A stretch of DNA of 64,000 bases, from the NCBI GenBank assembly GCA_907163375.1, contig CAJQUW010011567.1, positions 1 through 64,000 on the forward strand. Reading direction: 5' to 3'. The notes under the pieces were generated by a model. The model was not told the DNA's origin, made no database searches, and saw nothing but the letters and a program-made list of their open reading frames with translations. Each line of letters opens with the position of its first letter. Position 1 is the first letter of the stretch. This document shows positions 1 to 12,540 of the stretch, piece after piece. The position numbers and the translations under genes are program-made. Source of the DNA: Prostheceraeus crozeri. Taxonomy: Eukaryota > Platyhelminthes > Polycladida > Euryleptidae.

Positions 1-1106
1 TGACATCCGGAGCGAGCGAAGCGATGCGCGGATGTTAAACCTATACTACTCAATGTTATTTTAAGATATTATTTATATTTTAGTTTTATATTATTTATAT
101 ATCATAATTTATATTAATTACAAATTATGAGCCTTCATAGTTTCTTCATTATTATAAAATATGAGCTTCAAAGTTCATTTATTAAAATCAACTGAAGTCG
201 TGTCAAATAAATCGAATTCTACAACAGTGTAGAGGTTGATAATTGAACCAAAGCAATACCAATGCTCGTAGATACCAAAGTCAGCATAGAAATGGAACGA
301 ACATTCGTTGCAGAAGTTCAAGCACACATTGAACCCTTTCTGAATTCTCTGCTCAGGCTAATGAAATAACACGGCAACAAAATGCTATTGGCAGTAAAAT
401 CAAAGTTCGTTTGCTCTTTAAGAAAGCACCTTAGTAGACCACGTATGATAATCATGCCGTATAAAATTTGCTTTATTTGTTAGCGATTTTTGCTCGTGCT
501 TAGTTAGCGTACGGCTAAAAACGCGCGATTACGTACTTTACATCGAAACAGTGATTGGCTGACCTATGCTTCCAAAATTCACGTGATAAATAGGAATCGC
601 AATGCATCGATTGAGCAACTTCTAGAGTAGCCAAACTTAATTCCGTATCCGACGAATTGATACAACTGCGGGTTTATAACCCGAGCGCTTACATGAGCGC
701 GAGCTTAATTGAGAGTGGTACAACCGAATTGTCGCCGCATACAGTCCTCCGACAAACTTACATCATTTCAGTAAAATACTGCCTCTGATTTCCCAAAAAT
801 AAGATGAGTTTTGACGTCCGATATTTTTTATTTCTATTAAAGACCAAATAAACAATTATATTAATGGGCAATTTTTTCTATGACATGTCTAGTTTTGTCA
901 CATTTTGTCATATTTTTTGGGTAAGGTAATATTGTCATATTTCCCGTCTCTCATCAAATTGAGTCATATTTTGGTCATTTTGCTGTAGTTTAAGACTGTT
1001 AGAGTTGCCGGGAAGTAGATATATGAATAACCGATGCTTGCAGAATGACGCAATATTGGTCTTCTCAGCAGCGCGATGCAATCTGTGGACAGTTCCAGCG
1101 GATTAA
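1..1106. other. Non-coding, AT-rich leader of the window
   Basis: No convincing exon or transposon protein was found. The first 40 bases contain a GC-rich imperfect palindrome (ACATCCG near 3, CGGATGT near 29), the kind of structure seen at repeat ends. Several TCATATTTT-like words lie between about 890 and 985, and similar words recur near 3250, just outside the other end of the mariner relic at 1107-2935. Confidence 0.4.
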
Positions 1107-1399
1107 TTGCCTACATACGTGGTGTGATCCAAAATGTCCCGGACTAACCTACTTGCAGATAACCTGTGATAACGAATACTACTTCAAATGTAAATTTAGG
1201 TCTTTAAGGCATGAGAAATATGGTTGCCGAAATTTTTCCGGTCAGTTTTCTATTTTTTCAAAATTTTCAAACATTTTTGTCTGAATTTCAAGATTTTCCT
1301 ATAAATTCTAGCGATTTAGAATTAATATATTTAGATTAACTTGACAGTTAAGCTATCACTAATAACCTGACTAATAATTAACGGAAAAACAAATGTTTT

Positions 1400-2530
1400 G
1401 TTCCAGAAAACAGTTTACTTTTCAATGTATGAGCCGTTAGCATTCGTCCACTATTTTGCAACGAAGTCTCATTCACAAAAAAGCTATATGAAAAAAAATT
1501 CCGGTGTCAAAGAATCAAAAAACTCAGTAACTGCTCCCGCAGTCAACTGGCATTTCAAAATGGTGCCACGAAGATCTTTTTGAGGAATCTAAACATATAG
1601 AAGTCACTATTGGGCCAAAGTCAGGTGAATAAGGAGGATGGCTCAATAGATGAAATCCGTTTCTCGTTAATAGCATTGGTTGTCTCCTGCGAGGTGTGAA
1701 TCGGAAGCTTGACATGAAGCAAGTAGAGGAGAATGTTTCGTGGCTTTCTATTTTCCTCTTCCTCCTTCAGATAACAGATTGGAATAATTTCGCTATTGAT
1801 CTACTCCTTATATCCGCAAAAGTCAACCAGTTGGATTCCCGAAGCGTTCCAAAAGACCGTCAGCATCAACTGACCGGCATGAGATGTTCGATCGCATTTT
1901 CAAAGGGGCAGACTCCCTGAATTTTCGCCACTCTGCAGATTCTCGCATACTTTGAGGCAGATACAAGACTTAAAGGATGTTTCAATCCACTGTAAGGAAG
2001 TGCAGTTCAGAAACTGATCTCCTGCATTTCGAGGAGAAACCAAATTTGACCTGTGCCGCCAGAAGTCCCCGTTCTCCTTCATTTTCAGGTGACAGAAACT
2101 TCGGTAACGAAACGTTATGCCAGTTTTTGCGATATCCAAGTCTTTCGATGATGTCATGACAGGAGTGATACTGATTCGCAACTCGCTTGACAACTCACGG
2201 AATGGTTATCCTTCTGTGTGCTGTAATCACTTCATCGCACTGACTAGATTTCCTCTTCCGGAATCTCCGGCGGCCCCCCCCCCCGACCAACAGTTGAAAA
2301 ATCTTCTCCACAGATTGTCTTCCGCGTTTAAATTCGCTTATTCAGAAATAATGCCAGTAAGTTCTCGATGGAGCTTGCTTCCATATGCCAGGCTTAATTC
2401 CTTTAGAATGTCAGTCACCATTAGCAAGCCCGCGTATCAGGAGTATCGTATCACACTGCGATATTCGATTACGACTGAAGACACGCTTGTCACATCCAAC
2501 ATGAAAACTGATAGAACAAAGAACCATCGT
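1400..2530 (-). pseudogene. Mariner transposase relic (DD34D-like)
   Basis: In different minus-strand frames one can read a segment around 2050-2200 resembling the mariner linker (ERLGYRKNW then LPKFLSPE) and a segment near 1560-1680 reading NGFHLLSHPPYSPDFGP. The second matches the mariner signature before the third catalytic Asp, HPPYSPDLAPSD, but the Asp itself is lost. Many stops and frameshifts and a poly-C run near 2271-2285 interrupt it. It cannot encode a functional protein. Assignment rests on motif spelling only. Confidence 0.6.
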
Positions 2531-2694
2531 TGACAAGCGGATTTCTTATGAATGCGTGCTGAATGAACTTCCTGATTGATATCGTAACACATGAAGCAAT
2601 TAACAAAAGACGTGCAATATTCATGGCAAAGATATCCGTCAAATAAGGTACAAATCAAAATCAATCTAACTATAACAATAAGACAAATCGGATC

Positions 2695-2778
2695 TCGATC
2701 AATTCAGAAAATACAGAAATTCATGTTAAAATGTATTCGATCAATTCAGAAAATACAGAAATTCATGTTAAAATGTAA
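2695..2778. repeat. Two tandem 42-bp units
   Basis: A 42-bp unit beginning TCGATCAATTCAG occurs twice head to tail (2695-2736 and 2737-2778) with almost no difference. It sits just inside the right inverted end of the mariner relic. Confidence 0.85.
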
Positions 2779-2935
2779 AAATATTTTTTAAAAATAGAAA
2801 ACTGACCGGAAAAATTTCGGCGACCATATTTCTCATGCCTTAAAGACCTAAATTTACATCTGAAGTAGTATTCGTTATCACAGGTTATCTGCAAGTAAGT
2901 TAGTCCGGGACATTTTGGATCACACCACGTATGTA

Positions 2936-4507
2936 TGTCACCGGGGGCACCAGGATTGGCTCGTCTGTCGTCTGTCTTTCCTTGCCAACCAACCGTTGCT
3001 TCGGTAGAGCGTTCTTCACCATGTTGAAGCAGATGTTGTGCAAAGACAGACTTTTTTAAACATCAAATGAATTAAATTACATCGATTTTCTGTACAAAAA
3101 GCTGTAAATGTGTATACTGTGGTAAAAGTTTGAAGTACATCGCTTTATTTGTCTTCGAACTTTTTAACTCCTTTGCCTGAAAATGGAAACATACTTTTGC
3201 TATATTTTAAGATTTTTAGATCTTGCCGAACTACAATTTACGATTTTTAGGTCATATTTGGCTATGCTTAAAGCTTTTTAAAGGTCATTATTGGTTACCA
3301 TATATAGCTTTGGATCAGGTCAAATATTTTTCGGTTTTTTAGGTCATAAAAAAAAATTTTTGGCCCTTATTCACAACGATTGTTGTTTGGTTTCTTTGAC
3401 AAAGAGATGCGAAACATTTGAGTCAATTATTTCACTGCATGCTTTATTTCCAAAATAGGCCAAACTTGCACAAATGTTTCTGATATAATTTCCTCGATGC
3501 ATGAGTTGCATGAATCATAGACATCGGACCACAATGAACCAATAGTTTTGATTTATGAAAGCATTTCTAAATTATTGGAGGGCAGATTTTGGACCAATTA
3601 GGTAGTTTTTGAGTTTCGTTGGAAGAAAAGAAAGTATAACTCTTGTATGGGAAAATTCCATGAATTATAGATATTGCAGTTGGTTAAGGGCTCTGGTTTC
3701 GACACAAATTTACATGCCCAAGTCTGACTACCCAAACCAACTATGAAGACCGCTGAAGGTCTCTCAATGCTGCATAGAGCTGCAATTGGCTGAGGAGAGT
3801 AATCGATCCTGTGTGCATATAGTGGGTCCCAACATTAATATTTTGTCCTTGGTATATATTTTCGCATTTAATCCTTTGATGAAAACATATGAATATATTA
3901 CAAGTAAAATTATGTGTAATAATGAAATTTTTTGTCAGCAATTGAAAAACCTCAGATTCACGCCTAGACCAAAAAATTTTTCGATCACTTTTCGCACCAC
4001 AATCAGGACACTGCGCACCGTAAACTTGACCACGTCCTATTGGACACTACCCTCAATCACACGATGAGGCAGTGTTCTGTGATCGCAGCGAACCTGACTT
4101 CTGAGGGTTTTAATCTGGGGACATTTCTTCAAACTTTCAAAATCGACAATCCCCTGAGGGAACAGCTGTTTTTGTATTTTGAACATAGAAACATCCAAAT
4201 ATTGAAATTATGAACGATTTGATATCTGAATGCACTCAACGTGAAGTACTCACCAACACAAAGGTTTGAATAATCTGTAAGGCAGCCACATTCCTTTATT
4301 GAAGACGATGAGATTGACCACAAAATTCGTAACTTTGGGTCGGATCTTGGATCATTTCCAGCTCAACATTATCCCAACAGTAACAATTCACTCTGAAGCT
4401 TTCGTTCCCATATGGATACATTCCTGAAGCGTCTGCTTCCGACCATATCCGGTTGCTGATATACATTAACTCATCGAAGGTGTAAATCCAGAGCAGCTTA
4501 CTCCTGC
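2936..4507. other. No gene recognised
   Basis: AT-rich sequence with short open frames only. None carries a recognisable motif or a clear exon boundary on either strand. A few TAGGTCATA words occur near 3249-3345. Confidence 0.4.
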
Positions 4508-4721
4508 AGAAAAATGTGAAACCTTTTTATTCGAAGTATCATGACTCTCAAGAGGAGGCATTTCATGATCTTCTGCAAACAGTGATTAGGGGCTTGATAA
4601 GAGATGCTCGCGTTTTCCTGTATCATGTGTTACGCAGTCTTATACACACACTTAGCTACGAACGTTATATCACATTATCCTTCTTACTGTTAATTGCATT
4701 TGCGAATGTGGCATTCAGATT
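4508..4721 (+). CDS. Possible exon with one membrane segment
   Basis: A polypyrimidine stretch ending CTCCTGCAG at 4507 precedes a frame open to 4761, and ATTAG/GTGAAA at about 4721 could be a donor. The translation has a charged amphipathic part (HDSQEEAFHDLL, GLIRDARVFLYHVLRSLI) followed by a hydrophobic run of about 17 residues (YITLSFLLLIAFANVAF) and then RLGEIQSRD. That is the layout of a C-terminal membrane anchor, or a coiled region next to a transmembrane helix. The family is not recognised and no partner exon on this strand was found. It could be a chance frame, but its composition is more protein-like than its surroundings. Confidence 0.35.
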
Positions 4722-4732
4722 AGGTGAAATTC

Positions 4733-4812
4733 AATCTCGAGATCTCGACAACACTTTTTAGGTGTTTCGAGATCTCGAGATTTACAGTGCCGAGATCTCG
4801 ACTATTCGAGAT
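4733..4812. repeat. Cluster of CGAGATCTCG palindromes
   Basis: The 10-bp palindrome CGAGATCTCG or a near copy occurs three times in about 80 bp, with a further half-copy (TTCGAGATT). This is much denser than chance in AT-rich DNA. Function unknown. Confidence 0.75.
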
Positions 4813-7231
4813 TTGGTTCTTTTAATAAACACAGTTCTTAACAAATGAAAATCTCACTGTTACATGAATTGCTTGTTGGAGCATTTTGTCAACTGTTTGA
4901 GTGTAGGACGTCTATGTACCAATATTCCCATGCCCACTTATTTAATGCCATCTGAAAGGCAATATAGGGGAACAGCAAGCAATAAACGATTGATATTTTA
5001 ATAGACATGCAGAAATATCCGTGTTATCATTAGACATTTGATGTCCCGTGTGTTCCTTGAAGTATCTATGCATTCTCAATCAGCGACTTCAACAGATTAG
5101 AAACATGTAGAGTCAAAACATGTTGGTTTACCGACGGAACGTCATTCCACAAATTAAATCACCCCCCCCCCCCCTATTGAACGTTTATTTTCCTTTTCCT
5201 CTCTAGATGATTTCTGTTAACAGCAGAGCGTCATGATCACTAGCAATCATTACAAGTTACCCTTCAATGAATATACTAGCACTTCATGAATAAGTCAAGC
5301 ACTCAACTTAACGTAACCCTGTCATCTTTTTTACGAGGTTAAATGGGTTTGCACTAAAAGGGGATAGTCAAGAATTACAACAAAAAACAGGAATCGTTTA
5401 ATTTTTTTAGAATCTTAAAACATTTGTGGTGCATGCACTTTGGATTACACGATAATTTTGATAAGGTTGCATTGGCTATTTATCATGTGACAAAGTGATC
5501 TGATGCACTTGAATCTTCAAAACAAATCTAAAAAACAATTTTGATACTACTAAGACCTCTACCTAGACCTAAGGGAAACTTGAATGAAAATGAACTAAAG
5601 ATGGATAAACGAGAAAGGAAAGTGTTTCTTATATAATTCATTGATTGCAAGCATGTGGGTCAGGAGGGGTCGTAGGTTTCATGTTTCCCTGAAAAGTCGG
5701 TTGGGTCAGTGAGGTTGTGGTTCACAAATGCCGTGGGGTCACATGGGTCCGTGAGTCCAAGTATGTTTCGTTTTTTGGACCCACTTTCAACTCTGAGCTG
5801 AAGGTCATGATCCACTGCATTCATTACAAGTACCCTTCATGAATACACAGTGTACATGTAGATGGACTGGATGCAGCACAAGGCAAAAAAAACGATTTTA
5901 TTAGTTAACAGTTCGTACATAACAATCTAAGAAAATGAAAAGATAAGCAGTGGAAATGGCGATCACGGATATTTAGTTTATTTAAACTTAAAAGTTAAAG
6001 AATACGACAATAAGACTAAAGCTGCAAGCTTATAGGGGATTTATTAAACTCTCTAATGACTGCAAAATCACCAACCTAAGACCCAATATAAACAAGGATT
6101 TTAGCTACTGAGATAGTCTTAATAAACTTGACTTCTGCAAATAGTAGTCAAAAACATTAGCTGCAAAACTTAAGTCACTGATATAAATATAAATCTAGAA
6201 CTAACATAATAATAGATACTGACATTATACAAAGTATTGGAGTACTGGGAAAACTACTCTACTCTATCAAACTGATAATCTCTGAATGTTACTTGCAAAC
6301 TGCTGCAGCAATATACTGCAAATTAAGTTAAATTTAATGAACGAACTAAGCTCATCACTCTATGCATAACTGCAAAGAATATGCAAACTTATCCACTTTA
6401 TTTAACTACTAACACTGATTATAAAGATATGTCAAGAAAATAATAATCTGCAAATTGCAGTCCTAAAACAACGTAAATTATGGATCATGTGGGATGGGGG
6501 AATTTCATATATTTTTCAGTGGAACTGGAACGGAAACCTCCGTTTCCCACCAAAAAGCCTGTCGAAAGGAATAATCTTAGTGCGTATTATACGTGGCATC
6601 AATCATGCAAGTTCTTTTAAAATTCATTACCGACGCAATTCTTGTGGGTTTTCCAACGTATTGCCAAAATGGTCTGGAATAAGCTAGGATCTTTGTTAGC
6701 TGCTGGTTGACCTCCACAATCAATCAAGCTTGTCGCACTATCTGCCGAAGACGAACCACTCAGTTCGTTTTGACGAAAAATATCCATGGTCTGCAGGCGA
6801 TATAAACCTTTGTTTGAACGGTTGACTCCGATTCGGTTCGTATCGCATTGTTGTGGGAGTTGGATGGAGGAGATCTCATTCTTTGGTTTATAAGTGGCCA
6901 GGTTATAGCTGATAAATGATTGCCAAAAGATTATTTTGGATGACATTATTAATTCAAATGAGCACCATCCACGGTTCTAGCCATGATATCCGTTCGCCTC
7001 TTGCTTAATTCAGCTTTAGTGGAACTAGAATGGACAGTAGTTGCTTGCTGATGGAAAATTTTTAGCTAGGCGCAGATTACAGTAAGGCTTAAAAAGGTAG
7101 GTTCGCAGTTTGCGAGTTAATTTCATCAAAATGATCTTATGTTCAAAGAGGAAATGACAATAACTGTGAATCTCAATGAGATGACAAGGTTTGGACTTGA
7201 CATTATCAACCATTTTGGTCAACCATCGAGT
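4813..7231. other. Non-coding; poly-C tract and TGCAAA-rich stretch
   Basis: No exon was supported. A run of C lies at about 5161-5175. From about 6000 to 6470 the hexamer TGCAAA or a close relative recurs roughly ten times in a sequence otherwise rich in AACTA/TAATA words, suggesting an old degenerate repeat. Open frames near 6487-6687 and 6617-6946 show no family motif. Confidence 0.4.
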
Positions 7232-7382
7232 TAGGAACCGTTGTCATGACAGCGAATGTCCCTCGGACGAGCTATTGTTTTCAATGTGCTTGTCTGCTCC
7301 AGTCCCTTATATTCATTGGGTGTCGGAAAGGACAAGGACAATGAAAACAATAGGACATGCTCTGTCATGACAACGGTGCCTA
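7232..7382. repeat. Foldback repeat of about 150 bp
   Basis: TAGGAACCGTTGTCATGACA at 7232 is mirrored by TGTCATGACAACGGTGCCTA ending at 7382. The match continues inward (CTATTGTTTTCA against TGAAAACAATAG) with one small insertion in the left arm. The transcript would fold into a long hairpin. Probably a small MITE. Confidence 0.8.
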
Positions 7383-9670
7383 GACTATGGCTGCTTCCAG
7401 TGATTGACAATAGTAAGGTTGTGTCCGGCAGCTTTCGGCACTTTTCCTAATGAATATTCACGATTTATTATCATTTCTCTTTATAACTAAAAACATTTGA
7501 TAGAATAATTTATCATAAATGGCCCCCAAACGCAAGAATCTACAACAGTTGCATATTTTTCAGAAAAATTATTCTTCTCCTAGATCTCAGTCTAAACAGG
7601 ATCGGCTGTAAATGACCATTGCCTAACCGGCTATTGCAGCACAGTAGCATCCACTTGTCGCATAGTAACAGTGTGAGAAGTCACAGCCCAGCGTGTTCTA
7701 ATTCTCTTGCACCCACAATTGTGAGACTGACAATTATGACGAGTGCGGCTTCTTCACAAGTGTGATGCAGCACATTGAACCGATTTCCATGGAGTTGCAG
7801 AAACTATACTTCAACAATTCAGCAATTAGACCCAAAAATTGAGATGAGTTTCAAACATAGAAGTTTTAACTTTGTTACAGGATACATAATGGTAAGATGA
7901 AGCATTTCAAGAGTAGAAGATTCGTCTGAACTGCTGATATCAAGCAGAAAAGTTCTTGGATTGCGATGTCGAAAAAGAAAAACATTTAAAGGCGTGCTCT
8001 AGTTGATAATTTTAGTCATAGAAGTCCCTTCTTTCCATCATAACAGTAGCAACTGAAAGTTAATCATGAAGTTAGCTATAAAAAGAATAGAAAACAAACA
8101 GAGAGATAGAGAACATTAGGGTGAGTTGACAAAGGATGCTCCCTACCTAAGTCTGTCTAAATGGAGCAATATTGGGCAGAAATTGAGCGCTTTGAATCAA
8201 TATGAAACTGACAAAACAATTAGAATTGAAATTCTGCCTGTCGATAGTTTAGAAACGCTTTCAGTAATCATTTGTCACGCGGTCCGATATCAATGACTTA
8301 CACAGCTCATACATCGAGGAAGTAATGTCAATTTGGCAGAATACTGTGGCAAGTATTCGGTTACGCCACTCTCGATGAAAGTCGCGCTTCGCGCTAGTGT
8401 AATCAGTCGTGATGTACCTTTTAATTGCCCATTCTAGTCTCACTAAATCAAAGCGAAAAGTCGGATTTCAAGAAGGTCAAATGAGGTCAGACAATCAATT
8501 ACAAACAATCTGTCGAAGTGCACAATAGCCGAAACCAAATTTTAGTTTATTTTCGTCGTTTCTTGACCGGAGGCCTTTCAACCGAACATGCCATTTATTG
8601 TCCTCGTCTGACGACATATTAATCCGCATTGTCTCATTTTCGCCTAATCGCACAGACCAATTTGTATTTTTGTGTTAATTGCACATCATACTACTTATTA
8701 TTACCAAATTAACATTTTACAAAAATAGATGGTCTTCTAAATAACTTTCAATGATACATTTATGTAAATGCAACACATAGAACAAATAGAATTATATTTG
8801 TAGAAGTGGAGTCAAGGAGATTGCAGCTATGGATATTTGATATCTTTATATCACATGATAATTTAGTTTTTAAAATGTTTTATCAATTTTAGTGGCATGT
8901 AATACTTCTCTGAAATCGCTATCATCTGAGCGACAGTGCTCCATCATGGTAGCATCTTAAGTGATACTTCAAGAGTGAGGGAGAATTTGAGATGGAAGAT
9001 GTGGCTCAGGATGTTATATGAAACATGCTGGTTTTGAAACACATCGGAATCAATGTCTTCCATTTGATATGAATGTTATATTTACTTGTACTTACTACGT
9101 ATTATGTGGTAGTCAGCAATACATAGAAAAATATCCCATAACCATTCTTCTTTCATGACTTGTCTTCCGCAAAGGCATTTGCCGACATTTTTCAAACGGA
9201 AACGTCGGAATGCATTTAATGCACGAATACTGCATGCAGTTGATAAAGTCCCAAAGCAAATAAGTGTAAATCAATTCCACAGTAAAATGAGCGTTGCTGC
9301 GGTGTCTATCAGCGCACAAAGAATTCCTCGAGTTCGGTAGTAGCTGTTGTTGACGCACTCGAACAACACAGTCGAAGTAGGCGATCTTCTGCACCTAGCA
9401 GCGCTCTCATCTTGCCGTGGCGTTGATTCACACTTGATTCACTTGATTTTGTAATTTTCTGACTTTATTAACTGCAGTATTCGTGCATGAGATGTACTCC
9501 GAAGTTTCTGTTTGACAAGAGTCGGGGAAAGGCCTTACAGAAGACAAACCATGAAAGGAAGAATCGTCTTTTTCTTTCTCTTCATTGCTAATTTGATTCC
9601 GGCCCACAATTGTGCTAATTTTCTGTTCTGAACAGCCACTTATGTCTACCTATTGTCTGATATTGGGGAT
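7383..9670. other. No gene recognised
   Basis: AT-rich sequence without a convincing exon. Short open frames at 8261-8443, 9113-9394 and 9155-9340 overlap on opposite strands and carry no motif. Confidence 0.4.
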
Positions 9671-9835
9671 GCCCTATAACGCGCCATTTGTTTAACCGTC
9701 ATCTAACGTTAAAGACAGTTTAAAGAAACCATGTAAATGACAGTTAAAAGATCTGCAATTTTGGTGTTCCTAGAAACTCACTTTTAACTGTCTTTTGGAA
9801 TGCTTTCATCTAACTGTCATTAAGCAGAGAATGCG
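9671..9835 (+). repeat. Partial copy of the CCTATAACGYGYCAT MITE
   Basis: CCCTATAACGCGCCATTTG at 9672 starts a segment with GACAGTTTAAAG and GACAGTTAAAA words. It parallels the left part of the element at 10575-11221. The right end was not found, so this copy is truncated or diverged. Confidence 0.6.
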
Positions 9836-10574
9836 CATAGGCTTCCATTAATTTTTCAGAACGTCGCGTGTAACAGGATTTCATGATGCCATTTTGATGC
9901 ACTCTGACATCATAACATAGAAAATCATTAAATGTATTGTTATCGTAGTTCAGGATGACTTCGCTTTCTATTCAGACACCATGGATTTCATTCGTAAATG
10001 ACGTAAATAAAATATTAATTTTGAAGTCAACAATCCATGGACATCGAAACAATTAATAAAGAAAGCTCTTGTACTATAAACTGCTAGATTCGCTAAATGC
10101 GAACTGACAGGAGACAAGAAAAGACAGAAGGTGGACAAATCGGCATTGATCTTGACCAATTATGTGATTGTGACAGAATAATTGCTCTTTTAATTAATTA
10201 TTCCATTGATTACAAGGTTATTCCAAACACAGCGGACGATGTACGAATTTACAGGAATGGCCAGTGAGATGGAGCTCCATGGGAGGGCCCTAGGACCTGA
10301 GAACTTAGACATATGGGCTGTTTTGACTTACGACATGAACATGCATGTAGTCTAGCTAATGATTGCTTAAGGTCCGTGGGCGCATGGGATTCCCATGGGT
10401 CGGTAGCTGATAAATCTGGTGGGATGAGATGCGATAGGTAGCAAAAACACGTTCCATGAACATCCCTGCCAATTTATCACAGAAAATAAAATAAACATCA
10501 ATACAATTAGCTTTAGTGTTTTCATGACTATCACTATGTTACAGTCTACCAAACATCCTAACTGGCATTGGGCC
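9836..10574. other. No gene recognised
   Basis: Spacer between two copies of one MITE family. The short open frames (9968-10159 and 10367-10552, both minus) carry no recognisable domain. Confidence 0.35.
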
Positions 10575-11221
10575 TGTCCTATAACGTGTCATCTATTTGG
10601 CCGTCATTTAGCATAAAAGACAGTTTAATGAAGACACGCTAATGACAGTTAAATAGACTTCGATTTTGGTGTACATGAAACCCTCCTTTTAGCTGACTTC
10701 TATTCTGCTGTCATGTAACTGTCATAAAGAAGTGGATGCGACTTCGCTTTCATTAACACTCAAAATTGTCACGTGAATTACGATTTTAGGACGTCATCTT
10801 TGTCGTCTTGGCCCAATTACCACAAAAAATGAACATACATGAAGGTAAAACCAAGACCAATAATCGATCTTTGGTTGGCTGATTCTGAAAAACAAATTGT
10901 CGCATGGACTCTGTTATATGTTTGAAAGAGATTATTGAACAAGACTTGTTCAATAACATCTACAACTCTGGCTCGATATGCCAGTCAGTTATGCGTTAAT
11001 GAAGGTCTTGCCCTCCTTTAAATATTGTGCTTTCATTTAGGTATCATAAATGAATGAATGACATTTTTTATGACGCGTTCGTAAACACCCTTCCATTCAA
11101 AGATTATGATGATTAAATGAAGCAAAATAGATTAAGCGTCTACGGACAGCAGCCATTTAATGAGAGTTAAATGAGGCGTCAGTTAGCTTTCATTTAATTA
11201 ATGAATGACGCGTTGTAGGAC
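10575..11221. mobile_element. MITE with inverted ends GTCCTAYAACGYGTCAT
   Basis: GTCCTATAACGTGTCAT at 10575 is inverted at the other side as ATGACGCGTTGTAGGAC ending at 11221. Left and right flanks are rich in GACAGTTAAAT/ATTTAACTGTC words. No coding capacity was seen. A partial relative lies at 9671-9835. The superfamily was not assigned. Confidence 0.65.
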
Positions 11222-11453
11222 AATCTCATTGTCTGTTCAATATATGGCTGTTATTTTGGCTGAGTATAGCTTACAGTGTACATGTAGTTGGTAGATAGTG
11301 TTGTCATTGTAGCCTTCAAAGCCACTATTTAGTAAATGAATACAGCAAGAAATTATATTCATTGCATTAAATAGAATTTACGCTGCAAAAATAATATTCT
11401 AATTTGATCAAGGCTAATGAGGACAAATAGGGCACACGTGATTGATGACTTAC
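11222..11453. other. Presumed intron downstream of the signal-peptide exon
   Basis: On the minus strand this follows the GTAAGT donor of the exon at 11454-11727. No matching downstream exon could be identified with confidence. Confidence 0.3.
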
Positions 11454-11727
11454 CTCTGTACTCACAATAGTATCCAAACTTTTCAGTTGCCGCTTTTAGT
11501 ATCATGGAAACTTTGAAAGTCCATTGCCCATTCTGCACAACATCTGAATAACTTATGAGAACTTTGACCGGTCCTGAACCACTAAGAGCTCTTGTGTCAT
11601 AATCAGAAAACAGTGACATATTAATCCCAGTTGTAGAATTCCAAAATAATGCAAATTTTGAAGCTGAAAATATACAGATAACTAATAGGCATAGTATACA
11701 CTGTGTTGGTATTTTATAACACTTCAT
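11454..11727 (-). CDS. First exon of a putative secreted or membrane protein
   Basis: An ATG at 11727-11725 opens a frame starting MKCYKIPTQ followed by a hydrophobic stretch (CILCLLVICIF) and a small-residue SAS site. This is a textbook signal peptide of about 23 residues. About 68 residues follow (including FWNSTTGIN with an N-glycosylation sequon NST, and GYYCEYR at the end), then a strong donor, AGAG/GTAAGT, at 11454. The exon ends in phase 1 (274 bp). The frame beyond the donor stays open only briefly. The family is not recognised. The GYYCEYR end could belong to an extracellular beta-sandwich domain, but this is a guess. Remaining exons should lie at lower coordinates on the minus strand. 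Confidence 0.5.
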
Positions 11728-12284
11728 TATATGACCGTAAAGATTTTGCTGGCCAGAGTTTATTTATTCTTTTTATGTAAAACGTATGAAATTCAGAACA
11801 CCGCACAATAGAAATTTATTTGAGTTAAAAGTTGACAGTGAATTAAAATTCAAAGCAATATTTGTATTAATTTTGCTCCATAAGGTTGTTGACGAAAGTT
11901 ATCAACGTCGATACATTAACGGCAGGACACCGAGTGTTTCGTATATTAGTGCATGACCACTGCCCTGTGGGAAAATCAACAGTCAGCCGACCAACCGACC
12001 GATGGCCAACTGTGGAACGACGTACGTACATGAAATGTACACAGTCAGTAAATTTGGATCATGAGGAGTCGAACAGTGTGAACAATATTCCCATTTCACG
12101 AATTTACTGCGGAAAAAAATTGAGTCAAAGATACGTAAACTTTTCACTTGACAGGCCTGCCTAGAATGTGACCGTTGAGGTTCGTGTGATGGGTGATGCG
12201 AGCTGCTTCCGCAATGCGTGTGGTTGGCCAAACACACACGCCGAAGAGAGACGAATCTCTATGTTAATTTCTATCGCTTGTCAC
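11728..12284. other. Upstream flank of the signal-peptide exon; no gene recognised
   Basis: This holds the presumed 5' flank of the minus-strand exon at 11454-11727. No convincing TATA box or initiator could be distinguished in the AT-rich background. Open frames at 11886-12164 (plus) and 11983-12237 (minus) overlap and show no motif. Confidence 0.35.
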
Positions 12285-12540
12285 CATAGAAATAGATTGC
12301 TTATCCGAAGTTGAGTAGAATGGAAATTAGCTCAAGGTCGCGGTACATCCGCGGGAACTAAATTGGGGCATGAACCACCAATGAAAGCTTATAATTGCAC
12401 TCGTGACTGATTCTAACCCAATAATTCAGCCGTTGACAAGTGTATCTAAGTGACAGTGCGTGAGAGCTTTGTCCACTATTATGTATTGAATGAAGCTTTT
12501 TACTTCCATTCTAGAGGTTCTATTGATATCAATATCTATG
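12285..12540 (+). mobile_element. 256-bp hAT-like MITE, copy 1
   Basis: The sequence starts CATAGAAATAGATTGC and ends CAATATCTATG. It has subterminal CTAGAATGGAAATT-type words in opposite orientation (GTAGAATGGAAATTAG and CTTCCATTCTAGAGG). It aligns along its whole length with the element at 27775-28030 on the other strand, including the shared TCAAGGTCGCGG and TTGGGGCATGAA words, and both are 256 bp. The flanks CTTGTCAC and CTTGCTAT may be a decayed 8-bp target duplication. No coding capacity. Confidence 0.85.

Larger units (their letters stand above)
1107..2935. mobile_element. Decayed mariner-type element with ~150-bp inverted ends
   Basis: The left segment 1107-1262 and right segment 2785-2935 are inverted copies of each other over about 150 bp. 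Words such as ACATACGTGGTGTGATCC and ATCACACCACGTATGT mark the outer edges. The interior holds relics of a DD34D-type mariner transposase on the minus strand. Inverted ends this long are unusual for mariner, whose ends are normally near 30 bp, so the arms may come from a separate foldback or a rearrangement. No target duplication was recognised. Confidence 0.6.

Noticed and set aside
2117-2533. A 138-codon plus-strand gene
   Set aside because: It is the antisense shadow of the decayed mariner transposase and crosses a poly-C run.
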